A program made the position numbers and the translations under genes. A stretch of DNA of 34,430 nt from CAVQEK01 sp964596645 (GTDB lineage: Bacteria; Bacteroidota; Bacteroidia; Cytophagales; Cyclobacteriaceae): the NCBI GenBank assembly GCA_964596645.1, contig CAZQVB010000043.1:1-34430 (forward strand), read 5' to 3'. The notes beneath the pieces were generated by a model that was given only the letters and a program-made list of their open reading frames with translations, was not told where the DNA came from and ran no database searches. Positions 8,974-17,188 of this stretch are shown here, piece after piece (the stretch's first letter is position 1; each line of letters begins with the position of its first letter).

Positions 8974-9995
8974 TTTTCTACTACTTTCTTTCTGCCCGCT
9001 TCACCCATACTGCGCCGAAGAGCCGCGTTGTTCAGCAGCATTGCTATCGCAGTTTGCCATTCCTGTGTCGATCGGCACAAATATCCATTGACGCCATCAT
9101 GTACTATTTGGCTGTTTGCACCCACCGGCGATGCCACCACCGGTATGCCCATGGCCATGTACTGCAGTGCCTTAAATCCGCACTTGCCCAGCTCCCACTC
9201 CGAGTGGTGCAGTGGCATCAGGCCTATATCCAGTGTACTGAGCTGCTCTATTTCTCTCTCAGCATGCCAGGCCATATATTCAAAATCCACCGGCAGGTCG
9301 GGAGGTTGGTTTGAGATGACGATAAAGCGCAGATCGTGCTTTTGCTGCAGATATTGAATGGCCGGCACTATAAGCTGCAGATAGCGGTCGGTAGAGTGTG
9401 TGCCTGTCCAGCCTATACACAATGGGCGGCTGTCTCTTTTACTTGCTCGCTTGTGATAATCTGTATCGATGGTGGTTGGTATTACCTCTACCTGCGCATT
9501 GTATTGCCTGGCGTACCCGGCGAGCCAGGTATTACCACAGCTTATCTTGGTGCTCCATCGGCATATATTTTCTGTTTTGCGATGATATTTCCATCGGGCT
9601 ATTGCGCGATTTACCTCCGAAGTATTGGCTAGCCAGATGGCATCGTCGAAGTCAAAGATCAGCGGCTTGCGCAGCAATCGGGCGATGCACCACTCAAATA
9701 CCGGTGGGCCAAGTGGCGAGGCCTCGCGATGGATGAAGACGATATGGCTGCGCAAAACCTGAGGTAAAAACAGCAGGCGGCGTATAAAGCCAATGACGAG
9801 AAAAAAGGCCTTTTGTCCACGTGCACCGGGCGTATATAGAATGCGCCAGGCGGCTGTGGTCCAAAACGATTGAAAATGTATATGCACACCACGGCGTTGC
9901 AATGCCGGCAAGTACTGTTCAAACCTGAAGCGCTGCGACGGCGCCGACCCCTGCGGGTAGGGGGCCAATATGGCCAGGTGCTTTCTTAATTTCAA
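8925..9995 (-). CDS. GT4-like glycosyltransferase
   Basis: This is a 356-residue, GT-B-fold type protein. The N-terminus ILAPYPQGSAPSQRFRFEQ is characteristic of a Bacteroidota GT4-like group. Further along are LIFDFDDAIW and, in the C-terminal nucleotide-sugar domain, KCGFKALQYMAMGIPVVASP (residues ~282-301), whose KxxEY-like segment normally contacts the donor. It probably transfers a sugar from a nucleotide-sugar donor on the cytoplasmic face; the substrate is unknown. The start appears to be TTG at 9995, because the family N-terminus begins immediately after it; that TTG shares two bases with the panB stop codon, implying coupled translation. The last 49 nt overlap the 3' end of the convergent membrane-protein gene. 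Confidence 0.87.
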   Translation of the reverse strand: MKLRKHLAILAPYPQGSAPSQRFRFEQYLPALQRRGVHIHFQSFWTTAAWRILYTPGARGQKAFFLVIGFIRRLLFLPQVLRSHIVFIHREASPLGPPVFEWCIARLLRKPLIFDFDDAIWLANTSEVNRAIARWKYHRKTENICRWSTKISCGNTWLAGYARQYNAQVEVIPTTIDTDYHKRASKRDSRPLCIGWTGTHSTDRYLQLIVPAIQYLQQKHDLRFIVISNQPPDLPVDFEYMAWHAEREIEQLSTLDIGLMPLHHSEWELGKCGFKALQYMAMGIPVVASPVGANSQIVHDGVNGYLCRSTQEWQTAIAMLLNNAALRRSMGEAGRKKVVENYSVEANVAKYFSLFA

Positions 9996-10810
9996 TAGCT
10001 TTCGTCTTCCGACGGAAACCGGTTGTTTTTCACATCTTCACTATAGCGCGACACAGCCTCTGTGATCACGCCATGCACATCGGCATATCGCCGCAAGAAG
10101 CGCGGGTGAAAGTCTTTGTTGATGCCCAACATATCATGAGCCACCAGCACCTGCCCGTCTACATGCGGCCCTGCACCGATGCCGATCACCGGTATGCTCA
10201 CGCTTTCGGCCACTTCTTTGGCCAGGTGCGCAGGTATTTTCTCCAGCACCACACCAAAGCAGCCCAATTCCTGAAGCAGTACAGCATCCGTTTTCAGCTT
10301 CTCGGCCTCCTCCTTTTCCCGGGCGCGCACCGTGTAGGTGCCAAACTTATAGATAGACTGTGGTGTGAGGCCGAGGTGGCCCATCACAGGGATGCCCGCA
10401 CTGATCACACGCTCGATGGATTCCTTGATCTCAATGCCACCTTCCATTTTTACAGAATGAGCCCCTGATTCTTTCATAATGCGGATGGCAGACTTGAGCG
10501 CTTCCTGAGAGTTGGCCTGGTAGGAGCCGAAGGGAATATCAACAACCACCAATGCGCGGCTTACGGCGCGTATCACCGATGTGGCATGGTATATCATGTG
10601 GTCCATGGTGATGGGAAGGGTGGTTTCGTTGCCGGCCATCACATTGGAGGCCGAGTCCCCGACCAGAATGATGTCAATACCGGCTGCGTCGATGATTTTG
10701 GCCATAGAAAAATCGTAAGCCGTAAGCATGGAAATCTTGACGCCATGTGCCTTCATTTCCTGCAGCTGATGTGTGGTGACCCGCTTTATATCGGTGAATT
10801 TCTTGGGCAT
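9992..10810 (-). CDS. panB: 3-methyl-2-oxobutanoate hydroxymethyltransferase (ketopantoate hydroxymethyltransferase)
   Basis: PanB transfers a hydroxymethyl group from 5,10-methylene-tetrahydrofolate to alpha-ketoisovalerate, the first committed step of pantothenate and CoA synthesis. From the ATG at 10810 the protein is 272 residues, a normal length; the frame is open to 10858 but the extra 16 residues are unlike the family. Metal ligands are visible as Asp52 in VGDSASNVMAGN, Asp91 in VVDIPFGSY and Glu123 in KMEGG. The catalytic Glu190 lies in GVVLEKIP. MGHLGLTPQS and GIGAGPHVDGQVLV are further hallmarks. It is an odd partner for the coupled downstream glycosyltransferase, since no other pan gene is in the window. 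Upstream is repeat R3. Confidence 0.97.
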   Translation of the reverse strand: MPKKFTDIKRVTTHQLQEMKAHGVKISMLTAYDFSMAKIIDAAGIDIILVGDSASNVMAGNETTLPITMDHMIYHATSVIRAVSRALVVVDIPFGSYQANSQEALKSAIRIMKESGAHSVKMEGGIEIKESIERVISAGIPVMGHLGLTPQSIYKFGTYTVRAREKEEAEKLKTDAVLLQELGCFGVVLEKIPAHLAKEVAESVSIPVIGIGAGPHVDGQVLVAHDMLGINKDFHPRFLRRYADVHGVITEAVSRYSEDVKNNRFPSEDESY

Positions 10811-10916
10811 ATCGGAATAGCATATTTGCGCGGCAAGTTTAAGGATGTTGTGGGGCAATCGGAAAAAAGTATCCTTAGAATTTGTTTTTGGAGCAATGAT
10901 GCGGCAGCACTATGGA

Positions 10917-11150
10917 GTGTGATTGGTGGGATGGTAGACTGGTAGACTCGTGATTAGTGGAATGTATTGGAAAGCTCAAAGTCGAAGTCATCCTGAACTT
11001 GTTTCAGGATCTGTCTGAAGAGTAAGCGGATGATGATAGGGCAGGCAAGTGAAAAGCGTTAACAGGGAAATGATCATTAAAATGCTTTAGAAGAGGCAAG
11101 CCATCCATGGCTCTTCATTTCTTTTCTTATTGATGAAGAGAAAAAACCAA
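10917..11150 (+). repeat. Composite intergenic repeat, copy R3
   Basis: An octamer-type array (10920-10965) is followed by AAAGCTCAAAG and a perfect hairpin with arms ATCCTGAA (10990-10997) and TTCAGGAT (11003-11010) around CTTGT. A further ~130 nt (11011-11150) aligns in patches with the tail of R5: GATCTGTCT, GGGCAGGCAAG, TTAAAATGCTT and TTGATGA. It occupies most of the 384-nt gap between panB and the GH5 gene. AGCCAT/ATGGCT at 11100-11113 forms a small extra hairpin. Confidence 0.85.
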
Positions 11151-11194
11151 CGCACTCTTGACCGTGCTTGGGATTAATCTTAAAAATGCACCAC

Positions 11195-12973
11195 TCATTC
11201 CTTCAACAGCACTTTAAATAGGTGGCTGCTTTCCCAGGTTTTTACTTTCAAAAAGCAAAATCCTTTGGGCATTCCTGAAAAGTCGATGGAGTAAATTTGA
11301 TTATTTCCCATTGCCTCGGCTATGCCTGTCTCCCTTGTTTGCCTCAGCAGCCGGCCCCGGGCATCGTACATGGTGATCTCCATCAGCGAGTCATTTTCCA
11401 GCGTCAGTTTGGCCAGGCTATCGGCACCCACCGGGTTTGGGTAAAGTATGCTTGCCGGCAAGTTTATCTTGTCGTTTATGGCAGTGATTTGCGCTATTTC
11501 CGATTCCAGCAATACCTCTTCCAGGCGCACTTCCAGTATACTAAGGTCTTCTGTGTCGCCTCCTATGTTCATGGCTATTCTCGCACGGCTGTCGTCGGGC
11601 TTCTTCATCACAAACACCATGTAGCATGTCGAAGCTTCGGCATCGGACTGGCAGCCCAGGTTGTCCGAGTATAAAGTGTAGGGGGCGAGGCTGCCGCTCA
11701 ATTGCACAGCAAACCTCTTTTGATTGGCCGATCGGGCTTTTACACTGAGCAGGTACCGCTTGCCTTGCTCCATCAGTATGGGAGATTTCAGCAACTGAAT
11801 GTGCCAATCTTTGCCTGTTTTTTTCTGAATGGCCACATCCAGGGCAGCGTTGTTGGTTGCCATGGTGGCCTGGGCTGTGTCGAGTACATTTAGTGACCAG
11901 CCGTCGGCAGAGGAGGAAAAGTTTGACTGATAAACCGGGAAATGCAGGTATTGCTGTTGCTCAGGCATAGGATTGTGCAGCAGGGCATCCACCAATCCTT
12001 GGTGCAATTGTTTGGAGCTTTTGTCATAAAAGCCAAAAGAAGAGCTGAATTCCCAATAAGCCCAGCTCCAGCCCTTAGAGTCCATGTATCGGGAGAGGAA
12101 GGTAGTCCAACGGATGCGCGATGTCATGTCGGCTTTTCCGTACGTGCCAAATTCTCCGATGTGCACGGGAATGTTATGCTGAGCGCTGAAGGACTCTATA
12201 CTCGCCATTTCTTGCATCACCGCTTCGCGGTCGTATTTTGTATCGTTCCACGTGGTGCCTAGCCAGGCGTCGGCGTCAGCACCCACCCAGTTGGCGCCCT
12301 GGTGGGTAAACTGCATGGGGCTGTAATAATGCACCGTAAGGATAAGGTTTTCGTCATCAGGCAGTTGCAGCTTAGAAAGACCGCGGGTGCCTCCATATTC
12401 GGCTGTGCCAATCAGCACCACACGGTCCGGGTTGCTGTCGCGAATCACATCAAGGGCGTCGGCCGCATATTCATTCCAGATTTCGGCCGACAGGTTGCCG
12501 TGCGGTTCGTTCAATATTTCGAAGAGCAGGCTGTCGGGATAGTCTTTGAAGTACCTGCCTATTTGCTCCCACTGACTCAGAAATCGTGCTTTTTCCATTG
12601 CAGGCTCGTCGTATAAATCTTCGTAGTGGTGCGTATTGATGATGACATACAGGCCGTCGTCCAGGGCTTTATCTACCACTTCTTTAATGCGTGCCATAAA
12701 AGCTGGCTCCAGCGTGTAGGGCTCAGCAGCTGCCTGACGTGTGGCCCAGCGAATTGGAATGCGGACATGGTCGAAACCCAAACCAGCAATTATTTCACTG
12801 TATTCAGGTTTCCAGGGATTGCCCCAGGCGGTTTCATCGGGTGCTTCAAAGATATTTCCGTAGTTCACACCCCGGCCGAGCTTGTCATTGATTTGCCAGG
12901 CTTTATCCTGAGCCACAGCCAAATGATGGTTAAATATGATGGCTGAAAACAAAAGAAAGATTCTTAACGGCAT
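11195..12973 (-). CDS. Secreted GH5 glycoside hydrolase with type IX sorting domain
   Basis: This is a 592-residue protein. Residues 1-22 form a signal peptide. Residues ~30-335 are a GH5 catalytic domain: RGVNYGNIFEAP, HYYSP (215-219), the acid/base Glu156 in FEILNEPHGN and the nucleophile Glu274 in HIGEFGTYG. The middle part (~345-495) looks like a beta-sandwich carbohydrate-binding module (WHIQLLKSP, RYLLSVKARS). The last ~85 residues are a Por/T9SS C-terminal domain: LYPNPVGADSLAKLTL, then MYDARGRLL and GFCFLKVKT. It should be secreted across both membranes and attached or released by type IX secretion. The GH5 family covers cellulases, mannanases and related beta-glycanases, and the polymer cannot be fixed from sequence. 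It stands alone, without SusC/SusD or other glycanase genes nearby. Confidence 0.92.
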   Translation of the reverse strand: MPLRIFLLFSAIIFNHHLAVAQDKAWQINDKLGRGVNYGNIFEAPDETAWGNPWKPEYSEIIAGLGFDHVRIPIRWATRQAAAEPYTLEPAFMARIKEVVDKALDDGLYVIINTHHYEDLYDEPAMEKARFLSQWEQIGRYFKDYPDSLLFEILNEPHGNLSAEIWNEYAADALDVIRDSNPDRVVLIGTAEYGGTRGLSKLQLPDDENLILTVHYYSPMQFTHQGANWVGADADAWLGTTWNDTKYDREAVMQEMASIESFSAQHNIPVHIGEFGTYGKADMTSRIRWTTFLSRYMDSKGWSWAYWEFSSSFGFYDKSSKQLHQGLVDALLHNPMPEQQQYLHFPVYQSNFSSSADGWSLNVLDTAQATMATNNAALDVAIQKKTGKDWHIQLLKSPILMEQGKRYLLSVKARSANQKRFAVQLSGSLAPYTLYSDNLGCQSDAEASTCYMVFVMKKPDDSRARIAMNIGGDTEDLSILEVRLEEVLLESEIAQITAINDKINLPASILYPNPVGADSLAKLTLENDSLMEITMYDARGRLLRQTRETGIAEAMGNNQIYSIDFSGMPKGFCFLKVKTWESSHLFKVLLKE

Positions 12974-13235
12974 AAAAAAGTAGTGTTCTTAAAATGTGAT
13001 AAAAAATGAGGCAAAGCACTGGCCTGCTTTGGCTTATTGCTATTGGCGTTTATCGTATTTCCACGATTTCTATAGCGGTTGTTAAAGTTAGTTTTATTCG
13101 TCATATGTGTAGCGCATCCTCTTGCTATTAAAGTAGGACAGACGAGAAATTCCATCTGGCAAAAAGGAAAAGCATGGGCCAAGTATGCTACTTCTCATGA
13201 TTACATGATTATAAATAGATTATTGAACTGTGCCA

Positions 13236-14327
13236 TCATTCCCCACCGGCCACAGTATCGGCGTTATGCCTCACACAATACAATTCGAGCAATTGTTGCG
13301 CCTCCTCAAGTTTATAATCCGCTGCCACCTGTAGGTCTGAGCATGCCTCAGTGTGGCGGTCAAGCTTCAGCTCCGATTTGGCTTTGTGGTAGTGCGTGGC
13401 GGCCGGTTCAAATTGCCGTTGAAGCAGTATTTCATAATCATCGATGGCCTGCTCGTGTTTTCCGGTTTGCTGCCGGCAGTAGGCGCGAAAGTACCGGGCC
13501 TCGTCGTAGTCGGGATTGCGGCTGAGCAGGCGAGAAAATATATCGGAGGCCTCTGCGGGGCTTTCGTGCTGAAAACATGTGATGAGCCCCTGGTGGTACT
13601 GGGCACTGTCGTAAAATCTGTTGTCGGCATGGACCTGTTCGAAATGGTTCAGCGCCTCGTCATCCTTTTTCAGGTTGAAGTAGCTGAGGCCGGCGTAGTA
13701 GTGTAAGGCCGACGCCGTAGCCGGTTCAGGCCGGCTGTCCAGCCCTTTTTTCAGGTATTTCAGCGCATACGGGTAGTTGTCAAACTGGCTCACCAGTATT
13801 TCTCCTGCCAGAAGGAATGCTTCGGCATTTTTGGTTCCAAAATCGCGAATGGAAAGGTCTATATGATCGAGGGCGGCGTAGTATTGCTGATTGTGATAGT
13901 TCTGCATCGCCAGGTCGTAATGCCGCTCCGAGGTGGTGCGCAGCATGAAAAATGGCACGAACAGCGTGACGAGCACGAGCCCCAGAATAAATGCGCCACC
14001 GAGTATATACGCTTTTCGGGTGTACTGCACAGGAGGCCGGTAGCGGTAGTATTGAGGTGGTGGTGGCCGGTATGGTCGCTGCCGGCTGAGTGCCCTGGCC
14101 AGTTCTATGTAATCGCCATATTGCAGCTTATCGTCGTACTGCTGGCGTGCGGCAGGATCGGAAAGCACCTGATACGCTTCCAGTACTTCTACAAATTTCT
14201 TAGCCGCCCGCTCATCACCCTGATTTTTGTCCGGGTGGTACTTTTGCGCCAGCCGGCGGTATGCCGCTTTTATCTCACGCGGGCCCGCCTGCTGATCAAT
14301 TTCCAGAATGGTGTAAAAATTAGACAT
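13236..14327 (-). CDS. Membrane-anchored J-domain protein with TPR repeats
   Basis: This is a 363-residue protein. Residues 1-67 are a canonical J domain with the HPD motif at 31-33 (KYHPDKN), which stimulates Hsp70 ATPase activity. A proline/tyrosine-rich linker (85-102) leads to one transmembrane segment (about 107-129), followed by about 230 residues of TPR-like helices (LAMQNYHNQQYYAALDHIDL, LHYYAGLSYFNLKKDDEALN). There is no zinc-finger region or C-terminal peptide-binding domain, so this is a class C J protein and not DnaJ itself. By topology it would hold a cytoplasmic J domain at the membrane with the TPR region on the other side, unless the segment is not membrane-spanning. It follows dprA by 27 nt and is probably the last gene of the run. 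Confidence 0.88.
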   Translation of the reverse strand: MSNFYTILEIDQQAGPREIKAAYRRLAQKYHPDKNQGDERAAKKFVEVLEAYQVLSDPAARQQYDDKLQYGDYIELARALSRQRPYRPPPPQYYRYRPPVQYTRKAYILGGAFILGLVLVTLFVPFFMLRTTSERHYDLAMQNYHNQQYYAALDHIDLSIRDFGTKNAEAFLLAGEILVSQFDNYPYALKYLKKGLDSRPEPATASALHYYAGLSYFNLKKDDEALNHFEQVHADNRFYDSAQYHQGLITCFQHESPAEASDIFSRLLSRNPDYDEARYFRAYCRQQTGKHEQAIDDYEILLQRQFEPAATHYHKAKSELKLDRHTEACSDLQVAADYKLEEAQQLLELYCVRHNADTVAGGE

Positions 14328-14354
14328 ATCCGCCTCTTCCGGTTACGAAACGAG

Positions 14355-15563
14355 CTAGGCAATTTTGTATTTCTTGCCCGGCAGGGATTTAACCAATCCT
14401 TTGAACTCGAGGTTCAAAATCAGCGCAGCCAATTTATTCAAAGGTATCTGTGCCTTCCAGCTCAGCTCATCGATCATGATATCTTCTGCATGCTCCTGTA
14501 TGGTTTGTATCACCCGTTGCTCCTGTTCATCCAGCATGCTTAGGTCTATGGATTGTGGCGCTCGGCCTGTGCCAGGCGCTGCAGCGTCCCAGTTCATCAC
14601 ATATTCAATGTCGGCCACAGAGGTGATCAGGTGCGCCTTATTTTGCTTGATCAGGTTGTTGCAGCCTTTGGAGTAGTGGCGATCGGTAGAGCCGGGCACG
14701 GCGAATACTTCCCTGTCGTACGAATTGGCTAGTTCTGCCGTGATGAGGGCGCCACCCTTCTCGGCCGCTTCCACCACTATGGTGAGGTCCGTCATGCCGG
14801 CGATGAAGTCGCAGATCGCGCGCGCGCGCACCGAGCAGCCCGGCGGCGATGATGAGCGCGAACAGCGCGAGGCCGATCAGAGACCACAGCACGACGACGG
14901 TCGCCNNNNNNNNNNCGGAAAAAAATGGGATTCAGGCTTGGTGCCCAGTGTATTTTCTGTGATGAGCCCGCCATGCTGCATCATGTCGTAGGCGATCTCC
15001 CGGTGCATGTCGGGGTATATTTTGTCGAGTCCGCTGGCGAGCACCCCTATATTCTCCAGGCCATTTTTTAAGCCCGCCTTATGGGCACATATGTCGATGC
15101 CGTATGCCAGGCCGGACACCAGCAGTGGGTTGTGCGCTTTGAGACCGGCCACCAGTTCTTCCACCATATCGGCGCCATAGCTGGTATGCCGGCGTGTGCC
15201 TACAATGGCCACTGCCTTGGCCTGGTTCAGGTCGGCCTTACCCTTGAAGTAGATAAGCAAAGGGCCATCGGGCGCATGTTTCAGGCGTCTGGGGTAGTTG
15301 GGGTCGGTAATGAACAGTATTTGCACACCGGCCTGTGCGCAGCGCTCTATCTCGTGCTGCGCCTTGTCGAAATCGCGAAAGTCACTGATGTTGGAAGCGG
15401 TATAGCTGCCGATGCCGGGTATGCCGGCGAGCTTGCCTTTGGGTTTTAAAAATACCTGAGCTGCACTGCCGCAATAGCTAAGGAGGGTTTTTGCTGTGAT
15501 GTCGCCGATGCCAGGCACCATGCTCAGGGCCACCTGATATACGCGTTCGTCGTGCATCGGCAA
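14355..15563 (-). CDS. dprA: DNA-processing protein DprA, interrupted by an assembly artefact
   Basis: DprA binds incoming single-stranded DNA and loads RecA during natural transformation. The N-terminal part (15563 down to 14916, 216 codons) has a helix-hairpin-helix-like start (MVPGIGDITAKTL), then the Rossmann-fold motifs VAIVGTRRHTSYGA, LVSGLAYGIDICAHKAG and GLITENTLGTKPESHFFP. The C-terminal part (14804 down to 14355) resumes with IAGMTDLTIVVEAAEKGGA and ends in a winged-helix domain (EDIMIDELSWKAQI...). The family joins these with roughly five residues (ARNRI). Here they are separated by ~101 bp of high-GC sequence plus ten N, with an in-frame stop at 14877-14879. Without the artefact the protein would be about 370 residues, the usual length. 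It starts 5 nt after the merR-like gene. Confidence 0.9.
14805..14915. other. Foreign high-GC patch and scaffold gap inside dprA
   Basis: Positions 14805-14905 are very GC-rich, with CG-alternating runs around 14816-14828, unlike the flanks. On the minus strand they encode a hydrophobic stretch (LWSLIGLALFALIIAAGLLG) that is not part of DprA. Ten N follow (14906-14915). The exact native/foreign border on the left is uncertain by a few bases. Confidence 0.8.
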
Positions 15564-15568
15564 AGTGG

Positions 15569-15907
15569 CTATTTGATCTGAGACCGTATATCGACCAGAA
15601 ATTCCCGTATGCGCCTGAGGCTGTCGAGTAATTCCACCTTTTCTTTCACCGACTCAGAGTTGCTTCGCAGCAGGTCTTTGGCGCCTTGTAGCGTATAGCC
15701 TTTCTCTTTTACCAGATGAAAGATCAGCTTTACATTTTCTATGTCTTCGCGGGTAAACTGCCGGTTGCCTTTGCGGTTTTTTTTGGGCTTAATGATGTCA
15801 AACTCACTTTCCCAAAAACGAATGAGCGAAGTGGCTACTCCAAGCAAATCGGCGACTTCACCGATCGAAAAATACTTCTTCTCAATTACTTTTTCCTTGT
15901 AAGGCAT
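15569..15907 (-). CDS. MerR-family transcriptional regulator
   Basis: This is a 112-residue protein. Residues ~11-80 form a MerR winged helix-turn-helix: YFSIGEVADLLGVATSLIRF, then the wing NRKGNRQFTREDIENVKLI. A short coiled coil follows and no effector-binding domain or metal-binding cysteines are present, so it is a minimal MerR protein. Small MerR proteins of this kind are common beside the M23 peptidase and alaS genes in Bacteroidota. The gene lies 3 nt after the CapA-like gene and 5 nt before dprA, so it is embedded in an operon. Its target promoters cannot be read from the sequence. Confidence 0.92.
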   Translation of the reverse strand: MPYKEKVIEKKYFSIGEVADLLGVATSLIRFWESEFDIIKPKKNRKGNRQFTREDIENVKLIFHLVKEKGYTLQGAKDLLRSNSESVKEKVELLDSLRRIREFLVDIRSQIK

Positions 15908-15910
15908 ATT

Positions 15911-17116
15911 CTAAAAATCGTGCTGAAGATAATTAATTAATCCCGAGTCGTCAACCTGCAGTTTTGCCTCAGGAAAGTCAATGTGCGTTAATTCCTGAAT
16001 TTTAAAAATAACCTGTTTGGACGGGTCGATGACAGGCCCGCCGGCGCCTTTTTGAATGATAGGAAAAATCTGCCCGTAAAGAAAAGTACCATCTTTTTTC
16101 ATATACACTTTTACGATGGGCGCAAGGCCATTGGGTCCGCTCAGGTTGAACCTGGCATAGGTGGCAAAGTTGCCCAGGCTGTAGGCGATAAAGCGGTTTT
16201 TGTAAAGATCAATCGCACGCGTTACATGCGGCCCGTGGCCAAACACCACATCGGCACCGGCATCGATCACCGCCCGGGCGAAGGCGTATACGTTTCCGCG
16301 GTTTTCACCATAAAAAATCTCGTTTTTCCGGGGCACGTGCTCATGGTCTTTTCCCTCAGCACCACCATGAAAAGAGACAATAACGATATGGCAGAGCGAA
16401 TCGAGGTGGCGTATCAGTCGGGCGGCATAGTCGTGGTCGTTGATGCTCACCGTGCCTCTGTTGGGCGCAAAGGCAGCCATGCCGTAAGTGATACCCTCTT
16501 TTTCAAAAATAGTATAAGGCACATCTTCAAAACCGGCGTAGTGTATGTCGAGACTGTCGAGGGTGCGCAGTGTGCTTTTTCGGCCGGCGCTCCCGAAGTC
16601 GCCACTGTGATTGTTGGCCAGGCTGAGTACATCAAAGCCGGCCTCCTTCAGCTGCTCCGCCATGTGGGTGGGCGACCTGAACAGGTAGCACACATCGGGG
16701 TTTTGGCATTGCTTGGGCTCGCCCGGACCATCCAGCAGTGTGCCTTCCAAATTGCCGAAAGTGACGTGGGCATTGCGCAGTATCGGCGCCACCTCGCTCA
16801 GCAGCCGCGTGCTGCGCGGTGGCAGGTAGGAAGCTTCAGGAAAGTCAGTGCCCAGCATGATGTCGCCTACACCTACCATGCTGATGGTGTCGGGGGTGGT
16901 GGGCTCTGGGAAAATATTGGCCAATGCCTGGGCAGTGGCTATGGAGTCTGCGTAGGCCAGCGAATCGAGCATGGCCTGAAAGGCTACAGTATCAATCTGA
17001 ACAAGCGGATAGGGTGAATAAGCAGCAGGCGATACAGAAGCCACGCGTACAGTTTTGCACGACCAAAGCTGAAGGCAGACGGCCACAATAGCCAAAAGGA
17101 AAAAGCGCGTGTGCAT
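15911..17116 (-). CDS. CapA-family (PGA_cap) metallophosphatase-like lipoprotein
   Basis: From the ATG at 17116 the protein is 401 residues and begins with a lipoprotein signal whose lipobox ends at Cys20 (LQLWSC); the frame extends to 17170 but those 18 residues would spoil the signal. The PGA_cap domain (~100-380) shows the family landmarks SMVGVGDIMLGTDFP, FGNLEGTLLDG, VLSLANNHSGDFG, IVSFHGGAEG and VVFGHGPHV. These Asp, Asn and His residues match the metal site of calcineurin-like phosphoesterases. Characterised relatives act in poly-gamma-glutamate capsule synthesis, but no capB/capC partner is here, so an envelope role for this copy is only inferred. It lies between the M23 peptidase (72 nt) and merR (3 nt). 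Confidence 0.88.
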   Translation of the reverse strand: MHTRFFLLAIVAVCLQLWSCKTVRVASVSPAAYSPYPLVQIDTVAFQAMLDSLAYADSIATAQALANIFPEPTTPDTISMVGVGDIMLGTDFPEASYLPPRSTRLLSEVAPILRNAHVTFGNLEGTLLDGPGEPKQCQNPDVCYLFRSPTHMAEQLKEAGFDVLSLANNHSGDFGSAGRKSTLRTLDSLDIHYAGFEDVPYTIFEKEGITYGMAAFAPNRGTVSINDHDYAARLIRHLDSLCHIVIVSFHGGAEGKDHEHVPRKNEIFYGENRGNVYAFARAVIDAGADVVFGHGPHVTRAIDLYKNRFIAYSLGNFATYARFNLSGPNGLAPIVKVYMKKDGTFLYGQIFPIIQKGAGGPVIDPSKQVIFKIQELTHIDFPEAKLQVDDSGLINYLQHDF

Positions 17117-17188
17117 GTACAGTAGTGATATTATAAAAAAGTGCACCGGGTACGGATTGTTTATCCACACCCGGATGTCAGCAGGCGA

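Noticed and set aside
14877..15563. dprA treated as a genuine pseudogene because of the stop at 14877
   Set aside because: The stop lies in the foreign high-GC patch beside a scaffold gap, while both DprA halves are otherwise intact.
16052..17017. Plus-strand open frame of 321 codons inside the CapA-like gene
   Set aside because: The CapA motifs on the other strand are clear; this frame shows none and no start context.
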